Assembly (NCBI RefSeq): GCF_007678255.1
Contig: NZ_VEED01000007.1
Coordinates: 186,001 to 250,000, forward strand
DNA from: Bacillus sp. X1(2014)
Lineage (GTDB): Bacteria > Bacillota > Bacilli > Bacillales_B > DSM-18226
Reading direction: 5' to 3'
DNA: 64,000 nt
The stretch's first letter is position 1. Each line of letters begins with the position of its first letter. This document shows positions 8,739 through 16,959 of the stretch, piece by piece. A program made the position numbers and the translations under genes. The notes under the pieces are model-generated. The model was given only the letters and a program-made list of their open reading frames with translations, had not been told where the DNA came from and searched no databases.

Positions 8739-9674
8739 TTAAGAATGTTCAGAACAAGATCGCCTAGCCATAACCAAACAATTTCGAAATCCATTTTCAT
8801 CCACAGAAAGAGAACGGGCACCAGGCCTTGCTTTTTTGGATAAACTGGTAAGAACATTTCCTGGAGGCATCTCAATAAAAAGCCTTGTACCGTGCTCACA
8901 AAGGATGGAAGAAATATCATGCCACATAACTGGATGAGAAACATTAAAAGCAAGATCCTCCCTAACCTGTTCCGGCGATCTTAAAAGCCTTGCCGTTCGG
9001 TTACAAGCGTATGGAATGACTGGCTGCCTAAATTTAATTTTTGACAATTCCTCCTGTAAAGATTTAGAAACTGAGTGTAGCAAGGAACAATGGGAGGGTA
9101 TGTTCACATTTAAAAGTTCCGCTGTTCTTGCCCCTCTAGTAGCAGCAATGTCAATCACCTTGTTTAGTGCATTAATAGAGCCTGCAATCGTGATTTGATC
9201 GGTAGCATTGACATTTGCCGTGTATACAGGTTCGGTCTCTGTAAAATAAGAAAGTACAAGTTCTTTTACTGTCCGTTCATCCATTCCGGTAATGACACCC
9301 ATTCCATAACCTCTGGGAAAGGTCTGTTCCATTAGCTGCCCTCTTAGCTTTATCATTCTTAAAGCATCAGCAAACCCAATGGCCTTACAGGCAACCGCTG
9401 CACTAAAAGCACCTGCTGAATGGCCTGCCACAAAATCTGGATATACCCCTTCGGCTTCAAAAACTCTTAACATAGCAATAGAAGAAACTAGCAGGCAGAT
9501 TTGAACTGAGACAGTCGATATCAAAGCATCTCTAGAATCAAACTTGTAAACGCTTTCTCCAAGCGCCTCCATCGCTTCGTATAGAACTGCCTCAACAGCA
9601 GGATGTTCAGGAAGTTCATGGAGCATATTAGGTTTTTGAGAACCTTGGCCAGGAAATAAGAATGCGAGCTTCAC
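8739..9674 (-). CDS. mdcH: Malonyl-CoA:ACP transacylase MdcH (epsilon subunit)
   Basis: Loads the carrier MdcC with malonyl from malonyl-CoA, which primes the decarboxylase cycle. It has the FabD-like N-terminus LAFLFPGQGSQKPNML and the nucleophile motif GHSAG. A longer frame from a TTG at 9704 exists, but AAGGTGGTG stands 7 bases before the GTG at 9674, so I chose 9674 (311 aa). MdcH stands first among the structural genes here, whereas it is last in the classical Klebsiella order. Confidence 0.9.
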   Translation of the reverse strand: MKLAFLFPGQGSQKPNMLHELPEHPAVEAVLYEAMEALGESVYKFDSRDALISTVSVQICLLVSSIAMLRVFEAEGVYPDFVAGHSAGAFSAAVACKAIGFADALRMIKLRGQLMEQTFPRGYGMGVITGMDERTVKELVLSYFTETEPVYTANVNATDQITIAGSINALNKVIDIAATRGARTAELLNVNIPSHCSLLHSVSKSLQEELSKIKFRQPVIPYACNRTARLLRSPEQVREDLAFNVSHPVMWHDISSILCEHGTRLFIEMPPGNVLTSLSKKARPGARSLSVDENGFRNCLVMARRSCSEHS

Positions 9675-9729
9675 CAAACTTTCACCACCTTGTTTGGAAA
9701 TCAATTACACTGAAAATCCTGTAAAAAAC

Positions 9730-10389
9730 TTATTTATTCTGTGAACTTAGCTTCTTCCTCATACTTAAAATGACATCCTCGTTATGATGTTTTAACAGAT
9801 TCGCTGCTTCCTGGATGTTTTCTTCTCTCAAAAATTCGATTAACATTTGATGCTCTCTTACAGACTTTTCAATATTTCCATCGTTTGAGAAAGATAGGCT
9901 TTGGATTCTTAAGAGTGGCCATCCAAGCCTTGAATACATCGTTTTAATCGTCTCACTTTTACTCATTTCCACAAGTGTCATATGGAAAGAGTGATTTAGT
10001 TGAGTATAGTGATGAACCTCCGTCTTATCCTTCATTTCTTCTAAAATATCAGCCATTTTTTGCAGGTCCGCTTGGTCTATTCCGTTTCGTCCAATACGTT
10101 CAATAGCCATGGTTTCAAGCATGTTGCGTATTTCAAGAAGATCATATATTTCATTTACCGTATATTCTTTGACTACGGCCCCTTTTCTCGGAATTCTTTC
10201 CACAAGGCCTTCTATGGAAAGTAAATAAATAGCTTCCCTAACAGGAGCGCGGCTAGTTCCGTACTCTTCTGCATAAATATGTTCGACTAGTTTATCCCCG
10301 GGGATTAATTCGCCTTTAATAATTTGATCGGTAATATGTTCAGCAATATGATTTGATAACGCATTTTGAGTAAATTTATTTGTTTTCAT
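9730..10389 (-). CDS. GntR-family (FCD) regulator, probable repressor of malonate genes
   Basis: 219 residues: winged helix-turn-helix at about 12-75 (YGTSRAPVREAIYLLSIEGLVERIPRKGAV is the recognition region, split here only for description) and an FCD effector domain at about 85-210. It is the first gene of the mdc operon and divergent from madL, with a GGAGGAG ribosome binding site. FCD regulators (MdcY, MatR) control malonate genes in other bacteria, while Klebsiella uses the LysR-type MdcR. The two matching operators at 10419-10434 and 10536-10550 are its likely targets, so it should also repress itself. Binding of malonate or malonyl-CoA is inference. Confidence 0.88.
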   Translation of the reverse strand: MKTNKFTQNALSNHIAEHITDQIIKGELIPGDKLVEHIYAEEYGTSRAPVREAIYLLSIEGLVERIPRKGAVVKEYTVNEIYDLLEIRNMLETMAIERIGRNGIDQADLQKMADILEEMKDKTEVHHYTQLNHSFHMTLVEMSKSETIKTMYSRLGWPLLRIQSLSFSNDGNIEKSVREHQMLIEFLREENIQEAANLLKHHNEDVILSMRKKLSSQNK

Positions 10390-10418
10390 GACGAAGTCTC
10401 CTCCATTAAATTTTAAAA

Positions 10419-10434
10419 TAGTCGACTGTCGATT
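10419..10434. promoter_or_regulatory. Operator candidate 1 (mdc side)
   Basis: TAGTCGACTGTCGAT. The core AGTCGACTGTYGATT recurs at 10538-10552 in front of madL with one base changed. It lies at the predicted start point of the mdc promoter at 10438-10466, a position expected for repression. Confidence 0.6.
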
Positions 10435-10437
10435 TTT

Positions 10438-10466
10438 ATTATAACGCCTGATTTTTCAAATTTCAA
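10438..10466 (-). promoter_or_regulatory. Sigma-A promoter of the gntR-mdc operon
   Basis: On the minus strand TTGAAA (10461-10466) and TATAAT (10438-10443) with 17 bases between. The -10 box is perfect. The transcript would start near 10431, inside operator 1, about 40 bases before the gntR ATG. Confidence 0.7.
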
Positions 10467-10492
10467 TATATTTAGAAAATTTAAAAAAGGTG

Positions 10493-10522
10493 TTGACATT
10501 GTAATTTATCACGATTTATTAT
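10493..10522 (+). promoter_or_regulatory. Sigma-A promoter of madLM
   Basis: TTGACA at 10493-10498 and TATTAT at 10517-10522 with 18 bases between. It faces away from the mdc promoter; operator 2 starts 14 bases after the -10 box. Confidence 0.65.
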
Positions 10523-10535
10523 GAGTTTTAGGAAT

Positions 10536-10552
10536 ACAGTCGACTGTTGATT
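10536..10552. promoter_or_regulatory. Operator candidate 2 (mad side)
   Basis: Contains the perfect 12-bp palindrome ACAGTCGACTGT (10536-10547) and shares AGTCGACTGTYGATT with operator 1. It sits just after the predicted madLM start point. Confidence 0.6.
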
Positions 10553-10562
10553 CTCTCACTTT

Positions 10563-10576
10563 TGCAAACGCTTTCC
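10563..10576 (+). promoter_or_regulatory. cre-like site (CcpA) in the madLM leader
   Basis: TGCAAACGCTTTCC differs at two positions from the degenerate cre consensus TGWAANCGNTNWCA. A position downstream of the promoter would act as a roadblock under catabolite repression. Prediction from sequence only. Confidence 0.45.
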
Positions 10577-10680
10577 TTTGTTTCAATTTCTTCTGAGTAC
10601 AGACATACGTTTAATTGTTCTGTTCGCTTTCAGTTTTATGCCTTATTGTTTAAAAGAAAAAATTGAAAAGGAGAAATTGC

Positions 10681-11091
10681 ATGATTATTTTTGGGGTAGC
10701 AATATTATCTATCTGCTTTTTATCAGGGGTATTTTTTGGAGATCTCTTAGGTCACATCCTTGGAATTGACGCAAATGTCGGCGGTGTTGGCTTTGCTATG
10801 CTCATGTTGATTCTACTCGTCGAATATATGAAGAAGAAAGATAAGCTACACAAGCAAACATCAGAAGGACTAGCTTTTTGGAGTGGAATGTATATTCCAA
10901 TCGTTATTGCTATGTCGGCACAGCAAAATGTAGTAGCTGCCCTAGATGGAGGGATTTTGGCTATTATTGCCGGAGTGGCCGTTGTACTGATTAGCTGGGC
11001 CGTAGTTCCTCTTTTAAGCAAGGGCGCTAAGGTAGAAATTCTTGAAATAGATGTGAATGGAGGCGAGCAGGGTGTTAGAAATATTAGGTAA
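10681..11091 (+). CDS. madL: Malonate transporter subunit MadL
   Basis: Smaller membrane subunit of the two-part Na+:malonate symporter known from Malonomonas rubra. 136 residues with about four hydrophobic segments and the FFGDLLGHILGIDANVGGVGFAM segment (split motif: FFGDLLG, DANVGGVGFAM) typical of MadL. The frame stays open upstream from a TTG at 10663, but AAGGAG at 10668-10673 puts the start at the ATG at 10681. Its end overlaps madM by 20 bases. Confidence 0.9.
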   Translation: MIIFGVAILSICFLSGVFFGDLLGHILGIDANVGGVGFAMLMLILLVEYMKKKDKLHKQTSEGLAFWSGMYIPIVIAMSAQQNVVAALDGGILAIIAGVAVVLISWAVVPLLSKGAKVEILEIDVNGGEQGVRNIR

Positions 11092-11836
11092 TGTTCTGAA
11101 AAATAATGGTTTAATTGTTGCTTTTGCCATTGTCGGCTTAACTATGTATCTCTCTTATTTTATCTCTAATAAATTAACGAAGGGCCGCATCCACGGTTCT
11201 GCCATTGCCATTGCTCTCGGACTTGTTCTCGCATACATCGGCGGAGTAGTTACCGGAGGAGAAAAAGGGTTATCAGATATTACCCTTTTTTCTGGCATCG
11301 GGATAATGGGCGGCGGGATGCTCAGGGACTTTGCTATCGTTGCTACCGCCTTTGGGGCAAACTTTAGTGAAATAAAGAAAGCTGGCATAAACGGGGTCTT
11401 ATCCTTGTTTGTAGGCGTTGTCCTCTCTTTTGTTGTCGGTGTCATTATTGCACTTGCCTTTGGATACAGAGATGCAATTAGTTTAACAACTATTGGTGCC
11501 GGGACGGCTACATATATTGTAGGACCAGTAACGGGATCTGCTATTGGGGCAAGTTCCGAAGTTATCACGCTTAGCATCGCAGCAGGACTGGTAAAATCCA
11601 TCTTGACCATGATCGGCACACCTTTTATCGCAAAATATATTGGATTAAATAACCCGCGTACTGCCATGGTATACGGCGGAATCATGGGAACCACGAGTGG
11701 GGTGGCAGGAGGATTAGCCGCAACAGATCCAAAGCTTGTTCCATATGGAGCGGTTACCGCCACATTTTATACTGGCCTAGGGTGCTTACTTGCCCCATCT
11801 ATTTTATTTTTATTGACAAAGGCCATTTTTGCATAA
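11072..11836 (+). CDS. madM: Malonate transporter subunit MadM
   Basis: Larger membrane subunit of the malonate symporter, 254 residues, with about eight hydrophobic segments and glycine-rich stretches (GGGMLRDFAIVATAFG, GIMGTTSGVAGGLAATDPKL) typical of the family. An in-frame ATG at 11057 exists, but that sequence (ATGGAGGCG) is itself the ribosome binding site for the GTG at 11072, which gives the family's usual length. Together with MadL it supplies malonate to the decarboxylase and explains the absence of an MdcF-type carrier. Confidence 0.9.
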   Translation: MLEILGNVLKNNGLIVAFAIVGLTMYLSYFISNKLTKGRIHGSAIAIALGLVLAYIGGVVTGGEKGLSDITLFSGIGIMGGGMLRDFAIVATAFGANFSEIKKAGINGVLSLFVGVVLSFVVGVIIALAFGYRDAISLTTIGAGTATYIVGPVTGSAIGASSEVITLSIAAGLVKSILTMIGTPFIAKYIGLNNPRTAMVYGGIMGTTSGVAGGLAATDPKLVPYGAVTATFYTGLGCLLAPSILFLLTKAIFA

Positions 11837-12056
11837 TAGTAGAACTTATATCCTTCATAAAACTTTATACTTCTAGAGCATTTTTTCTCCATTAAAGAAT
11901 GATTTCATACTATAAGGAAAGACATCATAGACGAACATCTGACTTCAGGCAGACAGTATGCTTTTATGCAATCTTGGTATTTCTGTACTTAACAGGACTA
12001 AGATTGCTTATTTTTTTGCATATTCTTCCATTGTTAAAACAGAATTTTTTATTTAC

Positions 12057-12084
12057 AAAAAACAGGGACAGTGTTCCTGTCCCC
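12057..12084 (-). terminator. Terminator after fbp
   Basis: On the minus strand GGGACAG, loop GAACA, CTGTCCC, then TGTTTTTT. Arms at 12065-12071 and 12077-12083. It begins 16 bases after the fbp stop codon. Confidence 0.75.
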
Positions 12085-12099
12085 ACGTCCAAATTGATG

Positions 12100-14031
12100 T
12101 CAATCCATATAGCGATGTTCTCTCAGATTATTCAAAATAGAAATTTCCTGTAATAATTTCTCTCCAATATTCGTTTCTCTTACCTTTTTTCTCTTTAATT
12201 CTTTATCTACCAATCTTTTTATTGATAAAACATCAGTCCCGTTAAGTAGAACATCTTCTTTTGAATTAAAATGCTTATGGGCGACAAGCTGCATACCATA
12301 GGAATTATAGAGTAATGTATATCCTGCAATACCTGTTGTTGATTGATAAGCTTTGGAGAAGCCTCCATCGATCACGATCATCTTACCATTTGCCTTAATT
12401 GGATTTTCTCCCTCAATCTCTTTCACTGGTGTATGGCCATTTATTATATGACCCTGGTCAGGATTCAGATCAAATTCTGTTAGGATTCTGCGGCAAAAAT
12501 CTTCATTTTCACGTAAATGGTAGTACGGATTCTTACCTTCTTTATGAGTTGCCTTATCCTTAATAAAGTACCTCTCAAAAGTTGTCATTTCTCTTTTTCC
12601 AAAGAGTGATGAATATTCTCCTGTCCATAAATACCAGACCATATCTGTCGCAAGATCGTCTGTCTCTTCAGGATGCGCAAAAGAATGGCGTAAATAATGT
12701 TCAAAAACATCCAGTAAATCACGGCCTGAATAGGTTTTATTTTCAATTACCATTTTCCCCATATTCCCTTCTTCATCTAAAGGAATACAACCATGTATTA
12801 ATAGGTTCCCGTTATATTTTAAATACAGGCTCCCTTTTTTCATTAGGAAATTCATATGTCTGGCCAGCTTTTCTGAATGTTGGATAGAAAATAACAATTT
12901 TTCCATAACCTGGTTTTCTTCTTCTAATAATTGATCAGGCTGCTCTGGATTTACAGTTGCAAAGCAAGTATTTACTAGAGGGTAAGTTTTCCCATAAATC
13001 GTTATTTCGTTTTTGTCATAATCAATTTTCTCCAGCAAAAGCCTTTTTGACATATTAAAATTTGGGCGTCTCTTTATAATAGGCATTTCGAGCTTAAATT
13101 GAATCATCGCAATTGCTTGATGAATTTTCGTTATTTGTAATTTTTCATGGTCAGATAGTTTCTTTTCTGAATGCAGCTTAGGTCTGAAGGCTGGATTGTC
13201 CTCATAGTATTTCTCCGCAAGATTCAGCAAGGGTCTAAGATTGATTCCATAAACATCTTCAATAATATCCAAATTGTCATATCTCGCGCAGATACGAATG
13301 ATATTAGCAAGACAAACCTTTGAACCAGCAAAAGCACCTAGCCATAGTACATCATGGTTTCCCCATTGAATATCAACCGAATGATAATTGATCAGAGTAT
13401 CCATGATTTTATCAGGTTCAGGTCCACGATCATAAATATCGCCCACTACATGAAGATGATCGACAACCAATCTCTGGGTGGTATAGGCAAGCCCTGTAAT
13501 GAGTTTATCAGCCTGACCTAAGGAGATGATCTGCTGGACAATTTCTGTATAATATTGTTCTTTATTTGTAGATTGATATGTTTTGTATAGCAGCTCCTCT
13601 ATAATAAACACAAACTGACTCGGTAATGCTTTTCTTAATTTCGAACGTGTATATTTAGAGGAAGCATGAGAAATAAGCCTGATCATCCGCTCGATGATGA
13701 CTATATACCATTGGTTTAATTCTTGTTCATTGCCAAAATGATTTTTAATTAATTGTAATTTTTCTTCAGGATAATAAACTAATGCTGCAAATTCATTTAT
13801 TTCTTTTTCAAATAAAACATCTTGAAACAAGTCCCTGATTTTCTCTTTTACATTCCCTGAACCATTTCTTAACACATGTTGAAAAGCCTGATACTCCCCA
13901 TGTAGATCACTAACAAAATGTTCTGTCCCCTTTGGGAGATTAAGAATGGCTTCCAGATTAATAATTTCAGTTACTACTTTTTCTTCACAATCATATTTTT
14001 GGACAAGTAAGTCTAGATACTTTGAGTTCAA
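12100..14031 (-). CDS. fbp: Class III fructose-1,6-bisphosphatase
   Basis: Gluconeogenic hydrolysis of fructose 1,6-bisphosphate to fructose 6-phosphate. The long firmicute type of about 640-670 residues belongs to the metallophosphoesterase fold; its metal motifs are visible as [27 protein letters not shown] and [12 protein letters not shown]. An ATG pair at 14061 would add ten residues, but it has no ribosome binding site. The TTG at 14031 has AAAGGGG upstream and gives the family start NSKYLDLL, so I chose it (643 aa). Useful when the cell grows on the malonate, malate or citrate handled by the neighbours. Confidence 0.94.
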   Translation of the reverse strand: MNSKYLDLLVQKYDCEEKVVTEIINLEAILNLPKGTEHFVSDLHGEYQAFQHVLRNGSGNVKEKIRDLFQDVLFEKEINEFAALVYYPEEKLQLIKNHFGNEQELNQWYIVIIERMIRLISHASSKYTRSKLRKALPSQFVFIIEELLYKTYQSTNKEQYYTEIVQQIISLGQADKLITGLAYTTQRLVVDHLHVVGDIYDRGPEPDKIMDTLINYHSVDIQWGNHDVLWLGAFAGSKVCLANIIRICARYDNLDIIEDVYGINLRPLLNLAEKYYEDNPAFRPKLHSEKKLSDHEKLQITKIHQAIAMIQFKLEMPIIKRRPNFNMSKRLLLEKIDYDKNEITIYGKTYPLVNTCFATVNPEQPDQLLEEENQVMEKLLFSIQHSEKLARHMNFLMKKGSLYLKYNGNLLIHGCIPLDEEGNMGKMVIENKTYSGRDLLDVFEHYLRHSFAHPEETDDLATDMVWYLWTGEYSSLFGKREMTTFERYFIKDKATHKEGKNPYYHLRENEDFCRRILTEFDLNPDQGHIINGHTPVKEIEGENPIKANGKMIVIDGGFSKAYQSTTGIAGYTLLYNSYGMQLVAHKHFNSKEDVLLNGTDVLSIKRLVDKELKRKKVRETNIGEKLLQEISILNNLREHRYMD

Positions 14032-14210
14032 AATTATGTATCCCCTTTCAAAATTCATCATTTATTTTCTATGTATTCGATTGAGATATACTATTTATAT
14101 TATCAGATAAACTTAAATTATAGTTATTTTACTATTAAGAATCTCTCTGTCAACCATATTCTTAATCAATGCCCAAAATAAAAGACTACAGAGCGAGAAA
14201 AGGATGAAAT

Positions 14211-14250
14211 AAAAAGGAATGAATAAGGCATGCGAACAGCCTTATTCATT
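14211..14250 (-). terminator. Terminator of the two-component operon
   Basis: A perfect 12-bp stem (AATGAATAAGGC at 14218-14229 with GCCTTATTCATT at 14239-14250), loop of 9. On the minus strand it is followed by CCTTTTT; T residues on the other side could let it work in both directions. Confidence 0.7.
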
Positions 14251-14299
14251 TCTTTTTAGAACGAACAAACTGTTTTTGGTAAAGAAATAATGCCCCAGA

Positions 14300-15004
14300 T
14301 TACTTCTTCCGATATTTCCTCTCAGGGCGTCCTATGGTCCCGTAAATAACTTCTACTTCCATCTCATTGATTGAAACTAAATACTCAAGATATCTCCTGC
14401 CTGTTGAATGACTGGCTCCGATTATTTTTGAAAATTCTTCTGCATTTATGTTTTCATTTATATCCTTTATTTGCTGTCTCACTTTTTTTAATGTATGTTT
14501 GTCAATTCCCTTTGGCAGTATTTCAGGTAATTCCTCCCTGATTAGAGGATCTTCCCGTGGTTTTTTCAACATGAAAAAATCATTCACATCTTCCTGTTCG
14601 ACAATGGTTAATTTGACTAGTTTTTCTCTAGTTTCTTTGAATTGTTCCAGTACCTCAAAAAACTTGTTAATCATAATCGGTTTAAGGATATAACTGAATG
14701 CGCCTCCCCTGATTGCTTCACTTACCGTGCCAACATCATTAGCTGCTGTAATCATAATGATGTCCAAACTTCTCATATTCTTCCTAATCTCCCATAATAG
14801 ATCGATCCCATTCATATCAGGAAGAAAGACATCAAGTAAAATGAGATCTGGAGTAAACACATTAAGCATGTCCAGTACCTGTTTCCCCGTATTTGCAATG
14901 GCCACTACTTGGAATCCTTCTGCTTTATCAGTAAATTTTTCATAAATTTTAGCCGCTGTTTCATCATCTTCTACAATCATTACTTTGATTAAACTTTTGC
15001 TCAT
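14300..15004 (-). CDS. citT: Response regulator, CitT/DcuR/MalR type
   Basis: 234 residues. N-terminal receiver with acidic pocket EDD (12-14), phosphorylatable Asp58 in LILLDVFLPDMNG, and a conserved Lys in SYILKPI. The C-terminal part carries a helix-turn-helix (EEFSKIIGASHSTGRRYLEY). This arrangement belongs to the dicarboxylate/citrate response regulators. It starts 16 bases after the kinase gene, so the two are co-transcribed. Divergent neighbour is a CitM-type citrate carrier, as in B. subtilis citST-citM. The symbol rests on that arrangement and is less certain than the family. Confidence 0.85.
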   Translation of the reverse strand: MSKSLIKVMIVEDDETAAKIYEKFTDKAEGFQVVAIANTGKQVLDMLNVFTPDLILLDVFLPDMNGIDLLWEIRKNMRSLDIIMITAANDVGTVSEAIRGGAFSYILKPIMINKFFEVLEQFKETREKLVKLTIVEQEDVNDFFMLKKPREDPLIREELPEILPKGIDKHTLKKVRQQIKDINENINAEEFSKIIGASHSTGRRYLEYLVSINEMEVEVIYGTIGRPERKYRKK

Positions 15005-15020
15005 TTATCGTAACCCTCTC

Positions 15021-16613
15021 TTATTTGCCTTTTGGTAAAACAATGGTGAATTGAGCTCCGCCTGAATCACTGGTAGAAATAAAAATCTCCCCGTTCATTT
15101 TTTTTAACGCATTTTTAACAATGGCTAGTCCCAAACCATGATTTTCTCCTTCTTTTGTCGTAAATCCTTGGATAAAAATCATATCATGCCATTCTTGGGG
15201 AATGCCGTTGCCGTTGTCTTCTATATCAAAGATGATATCGCTACCAATATCTGTGAAAGAAACTTTCACATTAGCCCCGTCAGAATTAGTCCGAACCGCT
15301 GCCTCCATGGCATTATCTATAAGATTACCAAGTATTGAAACAAATAGTTTTGTATTTAATGTAGAGGGGATACTCTCAAGGTTGCTCTCTTTATCTATTT
15401 CCAGGTCTACTTTTAATTCCTTTGATCGATTTATTTTTCCGAGCAGACAAGCGGCAATAAAAGGATCTTTTACGGATGAAGTTAAGAAAACCACTATATC
15501 CTGACGTTCTTTGACTTCTTCTGAGATTAGTTCCCTTACCTCATCATATTGTTCTAGGGTAATCAATCCATAAATAGTATTTAATTTATTTAAATACTCA
15601 TGATTTTGGGCGCGGATATGCTCAGAAACGTTTTGAACTTTAGAAACTTCATCTATAATCTCCTCTATTTCAGAAACAGGACGTATGGTTAATACGGCAC
15701 CGCTTGTTCTTTGATTCTCCAGTATGGGAGATGCATCAACCAAATAGAGCTGTTCGCCAAAGATAACTTTTTGATTAATGGTGTTTTGTTGATTTCCCAT
15801 TACGGTTTTAATCAACGTGTTTAAACGCCCATTCTCCATTCTTATGCCTTTCTCAATGTGATCGTGTTTCAGCAACTCTCTTGCCCGTTTATTGATGGAG
15901 GTTACTTTGCCATCTTTATTGACTGCAACGGTGGCATCTCTAATTGATTCTAAGGTCGCTTCTTTTTCTTTAAACAAAAAAGATATTTCTTCGGGCTCGA
16001 GATTAAAAATTAATTTTTTTACCCTCTTTGATATAATGACCGCCCCTACAATCCCAATTAGCAAAATAAAAACAGTAAAATGAAGTAACTTGAGGCGATA
16101 GCTATGGACTTTACCCTCCACTTCCGAGGTTAAGAAACCAACGGACGATACACCGATTATTTCTCCGTCCTCATTATAAATAGGAGTCTTTGCTTTAATA
16201 GCCTTTCCTGAAATACCAGTTCCTTCGTATATAATTGAGGCGTTATTTTCAAATACCGGTTTGTTGCTGGAACCCATAGTCTTTCCAATATATTTTGTTA
16301 TATTGTGAGAATAGCGAATATTTTCTTTATTGCCAATTACGACATAGCCGGCACCTGTATCTTTGCGTATTTCTTCTGCAATGGGCTGTATGGTTAAAGA
16401 AGGATTCGGATCCTTAAAAGCATTGATAATTTGTTCCTTTTGAGACGTCATCTTTGCTACTGTCATGGCTTGGTTTCCCAATGAAGTTTTAATCATATCA
16501 TCAATCATAGAGGAGAAGAGAGCGCTAACTGATACAATCGTAAGAAGAATAATAATAGAAATAAATACTATCATTTGTGTTAGCAGCCTTGTTTTTTTAA
16601 TTCTTTTGCCCAA
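15021..16613 (-). CDS. citS: Sensor histidine kinase, CitS/DcuS type
   Basis: 530 residues. Membrane helix at about 12-35, an extracytoplasmic sensor domain (about 36-165, the PAS/PDC-like citrate or dicarboxylate sensor), second helix at about 168-190, a cytoplasmic PAS domain, then the kinase core: phospho-acceptor His in RAQNHEYLNKLNTI, and ATPase boxes NLIDNAMEAA, DNGNGIP and GLGLAIVKNAL. The start codon is TTG with GAGGGG 6 bases before it. Senses the carboxylate outside and phosphorylates the partner regulator; the ligand (citrate is most likely) is inferred from the neighbouring carrier. Confidence 0.87.
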   Translation of the reverse strand: MGKRIKKTRLLTQMIVFISIIILLTIVSVSALFSSMIDDMIKTSLGNQAMTVAKMTSQKEQIINAFKDPNPSLTIQPIAEEIRKDTGAGYVVIGNKENIRYSHNITKYIGKTMGSSNKPVFENNASIIYEGTGISGKAIKAKTPIYNEDGEIIGVSSVGFLTSEVEGKVHSYRLKLLHFTVFILLIGIVGAVIISKRVKKLIFNLEPEEISFLFKEKEATLESIRDATVAVNKDGKVTSINKRARELLKHDHIEKGIRMENGRLNTLIKTVMGNQQNTINQKVIFGEQLYLVDASPILENQRTSGAVLTIRPVSEIEEIIDEVSKVQNVSEHIRAQNHEYLNKLNTIYGLITLEQYDEVRELISEEVKERQDIVVFLTSSVKDPFIAACLLGKINRSKELKVDLEIDKESNLESIPSTLNTKLFVSILGNLIDNAMEAAVRTNSDGANVKVSFTDIGSDIIFDIEDNGNGIPQEWHDMIFIQGFTTKEGENHGLGLAIVKNALKKMNGEIFISTSDSGGAQFTIVLPKGK

Positions 16614-16779
16614 TCATTTCCCCTCACTTATATTCCTTCATAATATAACTACCTTTATTATATAACAATTATAGTAATATTCTAATTTTTTTAGTTCAAC
16701 CTCCATCAATGTCACTAGCTATACAGTAACATTGAAGAATTATAGAATTGGCTGTGAAAAATATGAAAATAATTATATT

Positions 16780-16808
16780 TATAACGAATATTGAAAATAT
16801 TCGTTATA
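16780..16808. promoter_or_regulatory. Perfect inverted repeat, candidate response-regulator site
   Basis: TATAACGAATATT, spacer GAA, AATATTCGTTATA: 13-bp arms without mismatch, between the divergent kinase and citM genes, about 150 bp before the citM start and 165 bp before the kinase start. No T-run follows, so it is unlikely to be a terminator. A CitT-type regulator binding site is the obvious guess. Confidence 0.6.
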
Positions 16809-16844
16809 TATATTCCTTTGACTGTTCCCGTGTTAATCTTTCTG

Positions 16845-16858
16845 AGAAAGCGCTAACA
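16845..16858 (+). promoter_or_regulatory. cre site upstream of citM
   Basis: AGAAAGCGCTAACA matches cre consensus TGWAANCGNTNWCA except for the first base. CcpA control of citM is known in B. subtilis; here it is predicted from sequence. Confidence 0.6.
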
Positions 16859-16959
16859 ATCAGTAGGTCACACTCTTGTTTTCTTTTATAGACTTACATT
16901 ACTCCAAGAAAATGAGATTTTCTATGGCCAGCTTTTAACAACGAAGGAGGATATAAAGT

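Noticed and set aside
8708..8953. 81-codon minus-strand frame inside mdcH
   Set aside because: It overlaps a well-supported gene in another frame, has no ribosome binding site and no family features.
12582..12887. 101-codon plus-strand frame antisense to fbp
   Set aside because: Shadow of a conserved gene; no start signals or protein-like pattern.
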